Source of the DNA: Acanthosoma haemorrhoidale
Lineage: Eukaryota; Arthropoda; Insecta; Hemiptera; Acanthosomatidae
Direction: 5' to 3'
NCBI GenBank assembly: GCA_930367205.1
Contig: OV884009.1
Coordinates: forward strand, 106,537,189 to 106,601,188
DNA length: 64,000 nucleotides
Below are positions 24,301-36,300 of this stretch, piece after piece; the first letter of the stretch is position 1; each line of letters opens with the position of its first letter. The translations under genes and the position numbers were made by a program. Under the pieces are notes generated by a model. That model did not search any database and had not been told where the DNA came from. It was given only the letters and a program-made list of their open reading frames with translations.

Positions 24301-27300
24301 AATAAGATATTTGGAGACACAGGTGAGATGGGTAACAAAAGGAAAGGTCGGTTAGAGGAGGGGATTCATCTTTGAGATACAAGGTAGTAATATACTAGGT
24401 GTCTGTATGTCAGGTAAAGACGTTTAGGTTATCTGCCCTATAAAAATTACTAGGAGGCATTGTCACACCGACATCTAGCCTGGCTACACAGCCTGCGGAG
24501 TTCCTCAACTCCTTTTACAACACCAGATTACTTCAGTTAAGAGTCTTAATGCGGCTCTTCTGTGTCTCAGCTTGCTCTTCCTGAGCCTTTAATCGGCTGA
24601 GATTCTCAAAGGAGATTTCCACCTACTTTGGTAATGTAGCTTTTAACTCACCGATCTCCTCCCGCAGCCTGTTCACCGATCCTTGAGACCAACTGATAAT
24701 ATCAAAACCGCCTTAAGTTAACCCTTTCTGGCATCCTTTACCTCCTTGATATCTGTACTTCTAATGGTGCATCTCTCGTGGTACGCTGCTATACTGGAAG
24801 TACACATTAGGGATGATTTATTGTCACATGTGATGGCGACCGAACAAGATGGGCAGACGACCATTATAAAGTAGTATAGTGTGACCTTGAATGGGAGCAG
24901 TAAATTTTAATGTCAGGGTTGATGAGATTACCTCTCTCTTGATAACACCCAGCCTCGCGTAATCTTCAAATGGTCCAGGTTATTAAAAGAAAAACATGTA
25001 ATTTACCTTTAAGGCTGAAATACACTGATCACTGCACATCATGGCAGTTATCATTAGCAAAAATAAATCTCAGGGTTAAAAATGAAAAAAAAAAGATCAA
25101 TGAATAAAAACTAGTGAATAGAGAAAAATTTTAGAGAGCAACGAGCAATGTGGGTTGCATGACAGCTAAAGCTTTATATAAATAATAGTATAAATGTGTA
25201 AAAGATTATTAAATGTAAAACATATTGGTCTTATTTCTCAAGTCACAGCTCAGAAGCTAAACATTTAAATTCCAATTTTTCCTAATTTAAGTCTCACCCT
25301 TTTTTGGCCAATTGGCCACTTTCAAGTACTCTGTCCAGCTATAGCCCCCCCCCCACCTCATTTAAAATAATGGTCCCTGATACATTTTGATTTTAGAGGT
25401 AATCAGGTAACACAAACAAATGGACCTCTTTGTGTGTCCTTCAGTATTTAACTGAGTTATGACACTGAACCACTTTTTACTAAATACATTAATGGGAATG
25501 TCAAAATCAATAATTGTATGTTATTAGTTTTAGATTGCCCCCTCCCTTGAGATCCATCGCCCATCCCCCTGAAAAATCTAATGGGACCTGTTGAGAACCA
25601 TTAACATGATGAAGTATGGCAACAAAAAAGAAATTCAAATATATTTTTAAAAACGTTTTGGGAGCCAACCATAAATTACCTATATGGATTATTGTTTGAA
25701 CAAATTTTTATAGTTTTAGTCCATAATCAAAGTAGTTTTAGCTGTTAAAAGCAATTTTCAGTGGCACTGTTGAATCTCTAGCCTTATCTGTATAATGATG
25801 GTGAAGGAAGTCGAGAATTAACTGGGGGGGGGGGGAGGTATTAGTGAACTGTACATCTGAGAAAGAGAGAAACATGGTTAAATTCATGGGAACATGTTTG
25901 AAAAAACAAGATAGTTGAAAATGTGCTTATAATGAAAATAGATAGGTTAACAAAAATTAGGTTAGTAGTTGTGTGCATTAGTGAGTGAAGCTGACAGGCT
26001 CGATTCCTGAATTTTTCTGAAACATAACCCCTGAATTACTAGCAGTAATTTATTTATGGACATTTGAATACGTGTCTGCTTTAGGTAATAATTAATTACA
26101 TGTTAAGCTCAACTATTCTATTATAATTTTTATCCACATATTATTCATAATAGATATATTTTGTCTAGATATGAACTTCCTAATTCCTGCAATGGTTCTT
26201 CAGTGCTAACACCTGCACAGCAAGAAGGCAGCTCAATATATTGTTTTTTGTGTGGTCTTCATTCTGACATCACACTTGCTCGTGTACTCTATAGTAAGCC
26301 CCAGGTAATACCAAATATTACTGTTACATACTTTTTTTCTCCTTCCTTTCTTCTACATTATAATAAATATGGACCTACTGTTATCATTCACCAAAATTTC
26401 TTACTTGCAGGGTCGTAATGCTCCATACTTTCCATTTTTGTTGCGTCACCAAAGTGCTCCTAATGCTGAGCAGTTAAGAGAAGATGGTTCAGCTCTTGTC
26501 TGTACTTTTTGCTACCATACTGCTCTTGAACAATGGAGGAGATCAGGTAATAGTTGTAATAATAATTAATCTCCTTTGAAAGAGTGTTTGTTGCTGTGGA
26601 AATTTTTCAGAGATTTCATGAGACCAGCTAAAGAGATTAGATATTGACTAGGCTACCGGTTGGTTCAACAGGGGGTGGCTCAATTTTAAAGAGCGCCCGG
26701 CCAGAGATTAGGAAGCACCAGGTTCCAGTCTTGGCCATGTCACTATCTTTTTTCATTAGCCAATAATTAGTAAGCCATAGTTTATCATTTCAGTTTTAGT
26801 TCTTATTTATTAAAATTAAAGTTATGTATGATTGAAATATGTGATTTTATTAATAGTTGGATTTGGTCTGTAATCTCACTGTTTTAATAATTATTAGCAA
26901 AGGAAAAAGACTGTATGAGGGCTGAGTTCTGATTTCCAGTCAAGCGCTGAGCTATCCCATATGTAATAAGAGCCATGCCAATATCCAATTTCTTTAGCTC
27001 ACCTTAGGCAGGCAATCTTAGAAAATATTGTTACAATATCTCATATGTGTTGACACTGAAGTCCATAGTCTTGTTTAAATTTTCTGAAAGTCAGTCTGCT
27101 TTTTATGGTATAGCTTTTATTCAATATGGAGCTCAGTTGGAAAGAGTGATGTTGCTATACATTTTCTTTCACTAATTATTAAGTAATTTTATGATTATGT
27201 GTATTTTTATTCTTTNNNNNNNNNNNNNNNNNNNNNNNNNNNNNNNNNNNNNNNNNNNNNNNNNNNNNNNNNNNNNNNNNNNNNNNNNNNNNNNNNNNNN

Positions 27301-30300
27301 NNNNNNNNNNNNNNNNNNNNNNNNNNNNNNNNNNNNNNNNNNNNNNNNNNNNNNNNNNNNNNNNNNNNNNNNNNNNNNNNNNNNNNNNNNNNNNNNNNNN
27401 NNNNNNNNNNNNNNNNNNNNNNNNNNNNNNNNNNNNNNNNNNNNNNNNNNNNNNNNNNNNNNNNNNNNNNNNNNNNNNNNNNNNNNNNNNNNNNNNNNNN
27501 NNNNNNNNNNNNNNNNNNNNNNNNNNNNNNNNNNNNNNNNNNNNNNNNNNNNNNNNNNNNNNNNNNNNNNNNNNNNNNNNNNNNNNNNNNNNNNNNNNNN
27601 NNNNNNNNNNNNNNNNNNNNNNNNNNNNNNNNNNNNNNNNNNNNNNNNNNNNNNNNNNNNNNNNNNNNNNNNNNNNNNNNNNNNNNNNNNNNNNNNNNNN
27701 NNNNNNNNNNNNNNNAAATTAGCCTGAGTTGCCAGAACAACACTCAACACTAATTATTACTTGTAATTGGGAATCCACTGAAGATTACAGTGTACTCTTA
27801 TTTGAAAGATGGTTGCCCTAGATTTGGTAGAGGTTGTACGAAACCAGCTAAAGATATTAGATATTGACTACTTTCTGTTCGCCAAGAGAATGCCTATACA
27901 ATGTTTGTTCCTTTACATCTTACCACCACCTGCCTTACTAACTCAGTGTGAACCCACCTACCAATATCACTAATCTTTGGACTCGTAACTTCTCTTTTCA
28001 CTTTTTTCAACTTCCAAATTTCAATCGCATTCTCTTAGGAAATGAACTGTAGGTACCAGTTTTATTTCCTCTTAAGCTCAGTTGGAGAGAACGCCTGGCC
28101 AGAGATCAGGAGGTGCTGGGTTCATCACCAACCATGTCCACTATCTATTTTCTTTGGCTGATAATAACAGACCAGAAGTTTATTTTTGTTGCTAGTAAAT
28201 TGTAGATTTAATCCCTAAAGTATCGTCTCTATAGTCGTCAGCTATTTGGGTTACTGTCCGAGACCCCACTGCTGACAAAATTCAAATTCTGGAAAAAATA
28301 GGGGGGGGGGCAGAAATTTTCTTCGAATCACTGTGCCACCCAGTTCATTGGGGATACTGTGAGGTTTTTATTGCTTGACGATCTTCAGCCAATCGGAGAG
28401 AGCATCTAGTTGAAACTGGGAAGTGAACGCATTGCTAGTTGTGCACATGGTTAAGGTTAGCCATCACCTTACGTTTCTTCTCCAGCTATGATCTCGTTTT
28501 CCATGTTTGAGTAAGGAAAAGGGGCAATGACAGATGTGGCAGAATACCTGAATGATGATTGACGACGAGACATGATGTGAGTGAGCAATCACAACAGTCA
28601 AGTAAGTGGTGACATCAAACAATTCTAAAACCATCTATACTTATGCACCTCAACAGTCTCCGGCTGTTATCACCGTGGCACCAAATGAATCGTTATGGCT
28701 ATTTACATTGGTCATTATACGTGAGAGCCTTTAATTTCACTAACCCATTAACAACTCATGTTCCTGGTTGCGCCTCAACCCCCTTATACTTAGTAATTTT
28801 ACCTTCAATGTCTCCTGATTGTTAATAGGCCCACAGTTTACTTTTCTTCTCTATGTAGATTAGGAAGTCCCTTAATGTTACCTACTGCTTGCAGGACTTC
28901 CCATTCCTGAGATATCATAGGCAGCACGACAGGAGCCTCTTGTTAGAAAATGGAGAACTGGCTGCAGTCTGCCTTGACTGTTATGAATCCCTCAGAGCCC
29001 AAAGTCTAGAATATGAAAGGTACATACATTTTTTATTTATTTGTTCAATTTTTTTTCCGTATTATTATTATTAGATTATATTAGATTTACTATGCTTATA
29101 ACTGTTTAAGAAGATACACCTTTTTAGGGCTGTGTTGGTTTTTTTTTATCCCAGAAACACCTCGTGTTTTCAGCAGTGTAACTCTCTGTTTTGCTCTTTA
29201 GTGAGTCTCTTGTTTAACCTTGGGGCATGAAATTTTTTTCTTATTGTTTTTTATTTTTATAATCCGTACATGAATTTAATAGGGGGACCGGAAAGTAATG
29301 TCTTTTTTTTTTCATTAAATTAAACAGAAAATTTTATAAAATTTGTAGGGCACTTTTTAATTAAAGATTGATTTACTCCATTGATCCAATTGTTCACAAT
29401 AAAGGTCTGCATTCACAGTTTGTCCAGGTTTTAGCTCTTCAAAATGAACTACCTCGCGAATACTCCACCAAACACACAAAACCTGGGATTTAAACCTGGC
29501 TTAGCTGTACTTCGTGGCGATTCATTCGGAGAGAGCCACTGCCTTTTGTGTTTTGGATTGTCCAAAACCCATTTTTCATCTCCAGTGATCAAGCGATCAA
29601 AAAACGCATCTGTATTGTGCCCCTGAAGCTATAAGTCGCATGTGGTGGGCTAGTTAGCTTTGTTTTATTCAGACAGATTATGCTGGACCCAAACACCTGC
29701 TCTGCTTACTTTACCAATCTGCTGCAAATGTTCCTGGATGGTCAACTAAAGTTTGTTCAGAGCGTTTGACAGTTCTTCGATTGTCTGACACGGATTTGCT
29801 TCCACTTCCGCCCTTAACATGTCATTATCTAAAGTTGTTGGTCTTCCTGATTGATACAAGTTGAAAAAGATCAAAATTACCCCATTTAAACTTAGAAAAC
29901 CACCTTAGGCATTTACGAATCTCTAATGCACTTGGATAAACATCACAAATATTTTTGGTAGCAACTGTTGCGTTACTACTCTTCTCAAAAAGCATACAGT
30001 GCTGAATATGGACCTCTTCTGGTATTTGGCTGGCCATTTCACCATAAACTGCAAACAAAAATTAAGATTTAATTATTTGCGAGTAAACAAGTCACTCTAA
30101 ACTTAAAATGTCTTTTGTACGACTTTGAAGTACACAATCAGCTGATAAATGATAAACAAATATCGAAATGGAATTACTTTCCGCTCCTCATAATGTTTAC
30201 TAGAATGCTTGTAAATATTTTATTGTTTAATTCAGGTGTTCACTTTTTTAATTTTGTTGTTTTTATCTATCAGTACTATTTATGTTTTGTTAGCAGGAAT

Positions 30301-33300
30301 TGACTTTATTATATTACTATTCAAAGGGATACATGGCCACAGAATAAAGCATTTTTAATTTTTTTTTTAAATTAATGAAGGTTCTTTAATCAGTATCGTA
30401 TTAATTTTTAAAAAATAGTAACTTTTTAATCATATTAAGTATATCTCTAAATCTCGATTACTAATAATTATCATAATAATCCAATCTTATGTGTTGGGAC
30501 TTGATTGGCCTATAATTACAAACAATCATTGAAATTACTTTTATTACAAAGCTAGTTGTGCGATGCATTATACGTAGCTTAATTTTTTTTTTTGTAAGTA
30601 GATTAAAAATTGAGTGTCTTAAACACAAAATTTCTTTTAAGTACAGATTTTTCCTCACTTTTCTTATTAAAATATGTTTTCATTTTATGTAACCAAATAA
30701 TCTGTTGTGATAATATAACAAATATGTATTCCTGAAAAAAAATTGTCTAAATCTCAAGGAGTATGACTGTTGCTTATTGTTGAGCAAATGTGAGACTTTA
30801 AGAAAAGTCAGCTCACCACCAATAGAAAAAAATTTTGTGATTGAGTGAAAAACGATAAGTTGGTGGTGATTATTTTGAGGTAAACCACTGTAATGTCCTG
30901 AATTAGTTAATATACATATTTTAATTAGTTGATTTTTTTTTATTCCTCACTGATAACTATTGTGTATATAAAATTTGTGTTCTATATTTACTTCTCATAG
31001 CCTAGTGGTGAGTTTTCATGCTAATCACTAACTATGGAGACCTGGGTTCAATTCCTGACTTCCTCTTAAGATTGTTTTATTATAGAGTGATTTTGGTTAG
31101 GGTGCACTCAATCTCATGGGGGGAAATGACTCGATTAAAGAAACAGCGAATCCCGTTTAGGAAATCTAAATTAAGGTTAGCTTCTCTGCTCTACCTTCCA
31201 AATACGGTGAAAACAAAAAGTTAGCGTTATATTTTTATGTGGTTTTGTGCCATGAATCTAATTTAATTTTCATTGAAAAAAAGGGGATGGGTCTATGATA
31301 GTGATGAATATGGTATATTGAGACCTCAAAGTTACAAGTAATGCTGAAAAAAAGGCCTATTTATTGCCATGTAGCTCTATCCAAAATTTATCATGAATTA
31401 TGTGGCTCTGTTTGTTCCTACTTTTCTATGGTACATATAAGCAATTATACTTTAAGGTGGGGACTGCCACCAGAGAAAAGGCAATATAACTGGATACCTC
31501 AGCCGCCGCCTCCGGAAGATAGCCCAGAGGCCTGGCGAAGCAGAGCAAGGGAGGCAGCAGTAAAGGAGATGCAGAGAAATCCCAAGAAGCCCAATCAGAT
31601 TGTTCAGGTCAATCAGGCGATCAAACCCTCATCTAGGCTCCATAATCAAACAACTCCCACCAGCAAAATGGAAATAGGTAACTTAATTTTTCAACCAAAA
31701 TAACTCAATACCTTATAACTATTTTGTAATTGCTGAGCATAAAGGAAGAGGATCAACTTTCATTCAAGCATGGGGCAATCACTATTTACATGTCTGTATA
31801 TTCTAGGATAGCGATCATAAAAATGATTCAATTGAGCTGAAATTTTATATTAATAAATAACATTTGCCTAAAATTTGTGTTGTTATTTATTTATATAATT
31901 CAACCTACAACCAGCACAGACATCCTAGAATGATGTTTTAAAGGATATTCCACTGCTTATTAGTTTCTGTTCAAAATTCATTGATGAGAAGTATGGAAAA
32001 AAAATTATATATGAAAAAAATATGGCCCTTTTTATAGTATAGGAGTTCCTTTTATGTCAAAATTTTAGCTCTTAAATTTTTTTTATTTGCTGAAAAAGTG
32101 ATAAGGCTACTGATCCTTGGATCCATTAGGAATTGTTATTTTTATCGCTAACTTCTTGCTTTTTATAAGAGGAAGCTCTTACAGATCAATTTTACTTTTT
32201 GTTGTATTTTGTTATATATTATATTTTGTTGTATAACTTTTTGTGACTTTGTTTATTTTGATTTAAAAAGTCTTAAAATAATTAAAAATGTTTTTTACAT
32301 TTACTATAAGCAGGTATACATGTATATGAAGGATGGAAAAAGGTCATTTGACACTCTAAATACTTTTTATTTTTTTTAAAAAGCTCCTAAGTATATTGGG
32401 GTTAAAAATATTTCTTTTAAATCTATAATTGACCCTTTTGTTACAAATTTCAAGAAATCCAGACAATGCAGTTGTGCTTTTTTAGATAGAATCCTCTCTA
32501 CTACTTTATCTGAAAATGGAAAAATACCAATCCCTTATTTTTTCTCTTTTAGTAAGTCTTTAGTTTAGTTACAGTGAACATCATCAATATGAGCAAAAAA
32601 TTCATAAAAGTTCGGAAGAAGCTCTCGCCATGTTAAGGGAAATGTATGAAGAATCATCAAAAGATGAAATTGTTTCTGAAGATGAACGGAAAGTATTCTG
32701 TTAGACCTGGGACAAGGAGATGGCCTATCCATGTATTTTATAATATCCTGGATATAGATCCTTTGAATTCTTGGATTCTATACAAAGAAGTGATAAATGA
32801 AAAAATAAGAAGACTAGTATTTATGAAGAAATGAATTGAAGATTATGGAAAAAATGTCTAAAGCTGTTTCAATTACCCCACAAAGGGCGCAAATATAAAA
32901 CAAACAATTCCAAATTTGACAGGGATATGAATATAAATCATTTATATTTGTATTAAGTGCAAAAAAAATTATTGGAGAAAATGTAATTCAAGCTACATTG
33001 TGTACATAATCAATTTTTTTTATTGTTCGATTTTAAATTTAACGTTTTATTATTAAAAAATTAGTGATTCTGTTCGTTTTATTTTTATAAAATATTCTTT
33101 ATATTTTTTTAAATAATTATTTCAACCTTAACTATTAAAACTCCTCATTTATTATACTTCCGAATGTGTAGGCACAATTATAAAAACAAAAATGGAATTG
33201 AAAATAAAGAGTATATCAAAAAAAGTGGTGGGTCAAATGATGACCTGGTCCCATTCTTCTAGTGTTAATATATGTGTCTGTATATATATAGACACACACA

Positions 33301-36300
33301 CACATGCAATGTTTCCTTAAATGCACACATTTTTAATTTATATAACAAAATGAAGTCTATAATTAATCCATAGCATATCTTAATGTCTGAATTTTATGTT
33401 AAGTGTATGAATCTATCAATTCTGTTTTTGGGATATATTTTCTGGATTTCTGAACAATCTCGCATGCATTTTTATACTTTTGTTGGAGCCACAAAAATAG
33501 ATTTGGGCTTGAGTAGCAATATAATGGTTTGAGTGATGATTAATGCTAATTTGTCATCAATCAAACCATTACTAAATTGTATGACTATTTTGAAACAATC
33601 ATAACGTAGGGAAAAATAACTTTTAGGTTTATAATAACCTTATATACATATTTTAACAATATTATCATCAATACCCATAGTCCCTAGTGAATTCTATTAG
33701 AACCAAAGCATGTTATAAAGCTATTACAAAATCCAATGTTGACTATAAGCAGCTATTAGTCTCAAAAGGAGTTAAGGAGCAATTTAAGACCTGGTTATTC
33801 AAAATGTAATCTACAAGCAATTTTGAAGCATGCAAACACTAGAAACCACTCATGTAGATATGATCCACATCAAACATGTTCCTGGATGTTTTAAATACTA
33901 TAATGCCCCACAAAGTGGTGGGTGCAATAAGAAAATTTTGTTATCATACAAAAGATGATTGCCCCGTACCTATTTAAAAGTATAGCATCTCCTGTTCGTA
34001 ATTATACAGTTTGCTTCAATCTCCTTATAGTGATTTATTTGTCTTTGATAGGAATGGTTTGTTTTATTAATTATTAGCTTAAGTATCAGTTTAGAGAAAG
34101 TAATTTTTAATGAACTTTATTTTAACAAGAATAATTTTAAGAATCGTCCTCGGTTGAGCAACACACTTCGATTCATATGTAGGAATAAGATTCATTATCT
34201 GCTGGGTTGTATAGAGCCAGGAGGCCAATAGATTCACCATTGGTGTATTTGTTTGTCAATTTATTTTACATGTTTTGATGTAGTTTACAAAAATTTTTTG
34301 GATAAGTTTATTTGAATATTTACATATACAGTAAAACTTCTCAATAATGGACACCCTCAGAGAATTAAATTTTGTCCGCTATAGAGAAATGTCTGTTATC
34401 GAGAAACTATATAAAAGGGAAAATGCATAACAGAACAAAATTGTGTATTACGAAGTATACATATCAATAAAATTGTTGATTCATTAAAAAAACAATATTT
34501 TAAAATTTACCAATTCAAATATGTATATTTTTATTATAAATATGTGATATTTTTTTTTAAATTGAAAGTTCAAATTACTTGCAGTAATATGTAATCGGTC
34601 GTTTTTGTTTGAACTGTTTGTTGCATTACTATTTTGTTTTCCAAATTAGCTTGAATAGACAAAGTCAGTATAACTCATTGTGTGTCTTCCTTGGAAATGA
34701 AAAGCTTTTTCAGCTGACAGATTTATGCCAACACTTCTTCCATTTCATTGAGGGTTCATTACTTTCCAGGTTTTCTTCTAAGTTGTCTGATTCTTCATTG
34801 TCTACAGTGTTGCATTCTTTATTTTTGTAATAATTTTAAGAATTGTCCTTGGTTGAGCAACACACTTCGATTCATATGTTGGAATAAGATTCATTATACT
34901 GGGTTGTATAGAGCCAGGAGGCCACTAGGTTCACTCTGATCATTCAAGGCCGTACTTAATATGACCTTCACTGAAGAATTTAAGAAGTCTGACTTTTTAA
35001 AGCAATTAACTACAGATTCTTTTCGAATTTTATTTGCTAACGACGAAATCCAATGTAAGACATCAGAAACACTTATGTATTTTGCATGGTCATTTCCAGA
35101 TGTTTAAGAGTCCATGTTCACTAAAAGATGTTTCCTGTTGTAAACTTTGAAAATTTTTAATATGCCTTAATCTAATGGCTGGCAGACAGATGTGTTTGGT
35201 GGCAAAAAGACTATCGCAATGTTCCAAAAACTTGTGGAGATTGCATGCTGCCTTTGTTGTTTGTAGAAGATGAACCATGAAAATTACACAAACAGAAACA
35301 TAAAATGTTCAATGAAACTGTTGAAGTGTTTAGAGACAATAACTCAGAAGTGGATCACAATATAATAAAAATTAAAATTCAAAACCTACAATCGAGTTAC
35401 TGTAAGGAAGTTAAAAAAGTGTAGGCAACCCAAAGAAGTGATGAAATTGGCCTGTCTCTCTGGACTATCTAACAGGCATGAATCCTGGGCCTGCAGATCT
35501 ACTCAGAAAAATCGGCAGATTTACTCCAAACATAAACAGACCTAAACCACTGGCAGATTTGAAAAAGAAAATCTGATGGACAAGGGCTATAACAGGGGGT
35601 TATTTGCTAGTGGGCAATAACAGACTTAGAATCTGCGTATCTGATCTGCTGAAAAATCCGTTCGTGTGTTGGTAGCTATTTGTCCTGTATTAATAGAGCC
35701 ACTCTCCTCACATATTGCTATTATAGAGGGCCGGATAAATCATATTTTACTTGATCTATGGCAAGGCCGCCAAAAGCTTTAGTAAATCGTTTTTTGTTTT
35801 TTTTGCATTAACATTTCCGTGTTCTTCCCACTGTTCACACAATTCTTTTTTTTATTTAAAATGTTATATACCTGTGTTTTCCCAAGCTCGAATCATGAAT
35901 ACTAAGTTTTTTATGTATACTCACACTAAACATGTGAGTTTTTTATTTTAAACTTTAATGGAGGCTATTTAACATGTAGCCAATGGAATCTGAAGGAGAA
36001 CCAACTAACTTTTTAGTTATACTTTATAGTTATACGTTATACTTTGAAATATTTTTTAGGTTTCTTGTTATCGTTGAGTTTTATTTCGTAGTGATTTAAT
36101 ATTCTCATAATAATAATCTAATTGTGCACATATTTAATTGAACTAAAAAAATCTGAATAGAATAAAAGTTCCCAGAATATGATCCTCACTGGCTCCCAGC
36201 TGTCCATTAAAATGATTAAAATTTAGATAGGGTTTACAAATTTAGAGAAATTCGCTATATATAGTTTCTGTCTGGTTTCAGCTATGGACCAGTATAACAT

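Larger units (their letters stand above)
23198..26168 (+). other. GSE1: Intron 7
   Basis: About 3 kb. It holds a minus-strand LINE fragment (23713-24100) and a GC-richer block at 24440-25000 whose minus strand reads in broken pieces as a possible coiled coil ([19 protein letters not shown]). There is a C-run near 25340 and a G-run near 25825. The rest is AT-rich. Confidence 0.6.
27716..28894 (+). other. GSE1: Intron sequence between the gap and exon 10
   Basis: Contains a short copy of the segment at 26617-26652 (27838-27870), a roughly 170-bp MITE (27877-28047) and a SINE (28073-28170). The rest is AT-rich with a G-run near 28310. No CxxC exon is seen here. Confidence 0.6.
29020..31456 (+). 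other. GSE1: Intron 10
   Basis: 2.4 kb holding a deleted mariner (29282-30190) and a SINE (30991-31224). The remainder is AT-rich without recognised features. Confidence 0.6.

Noticed and set aside
27172..27753. Open frames of 178-192 codons spanning the N run
   Set aside because: They exist only because undetermined bases contain no stop codons.
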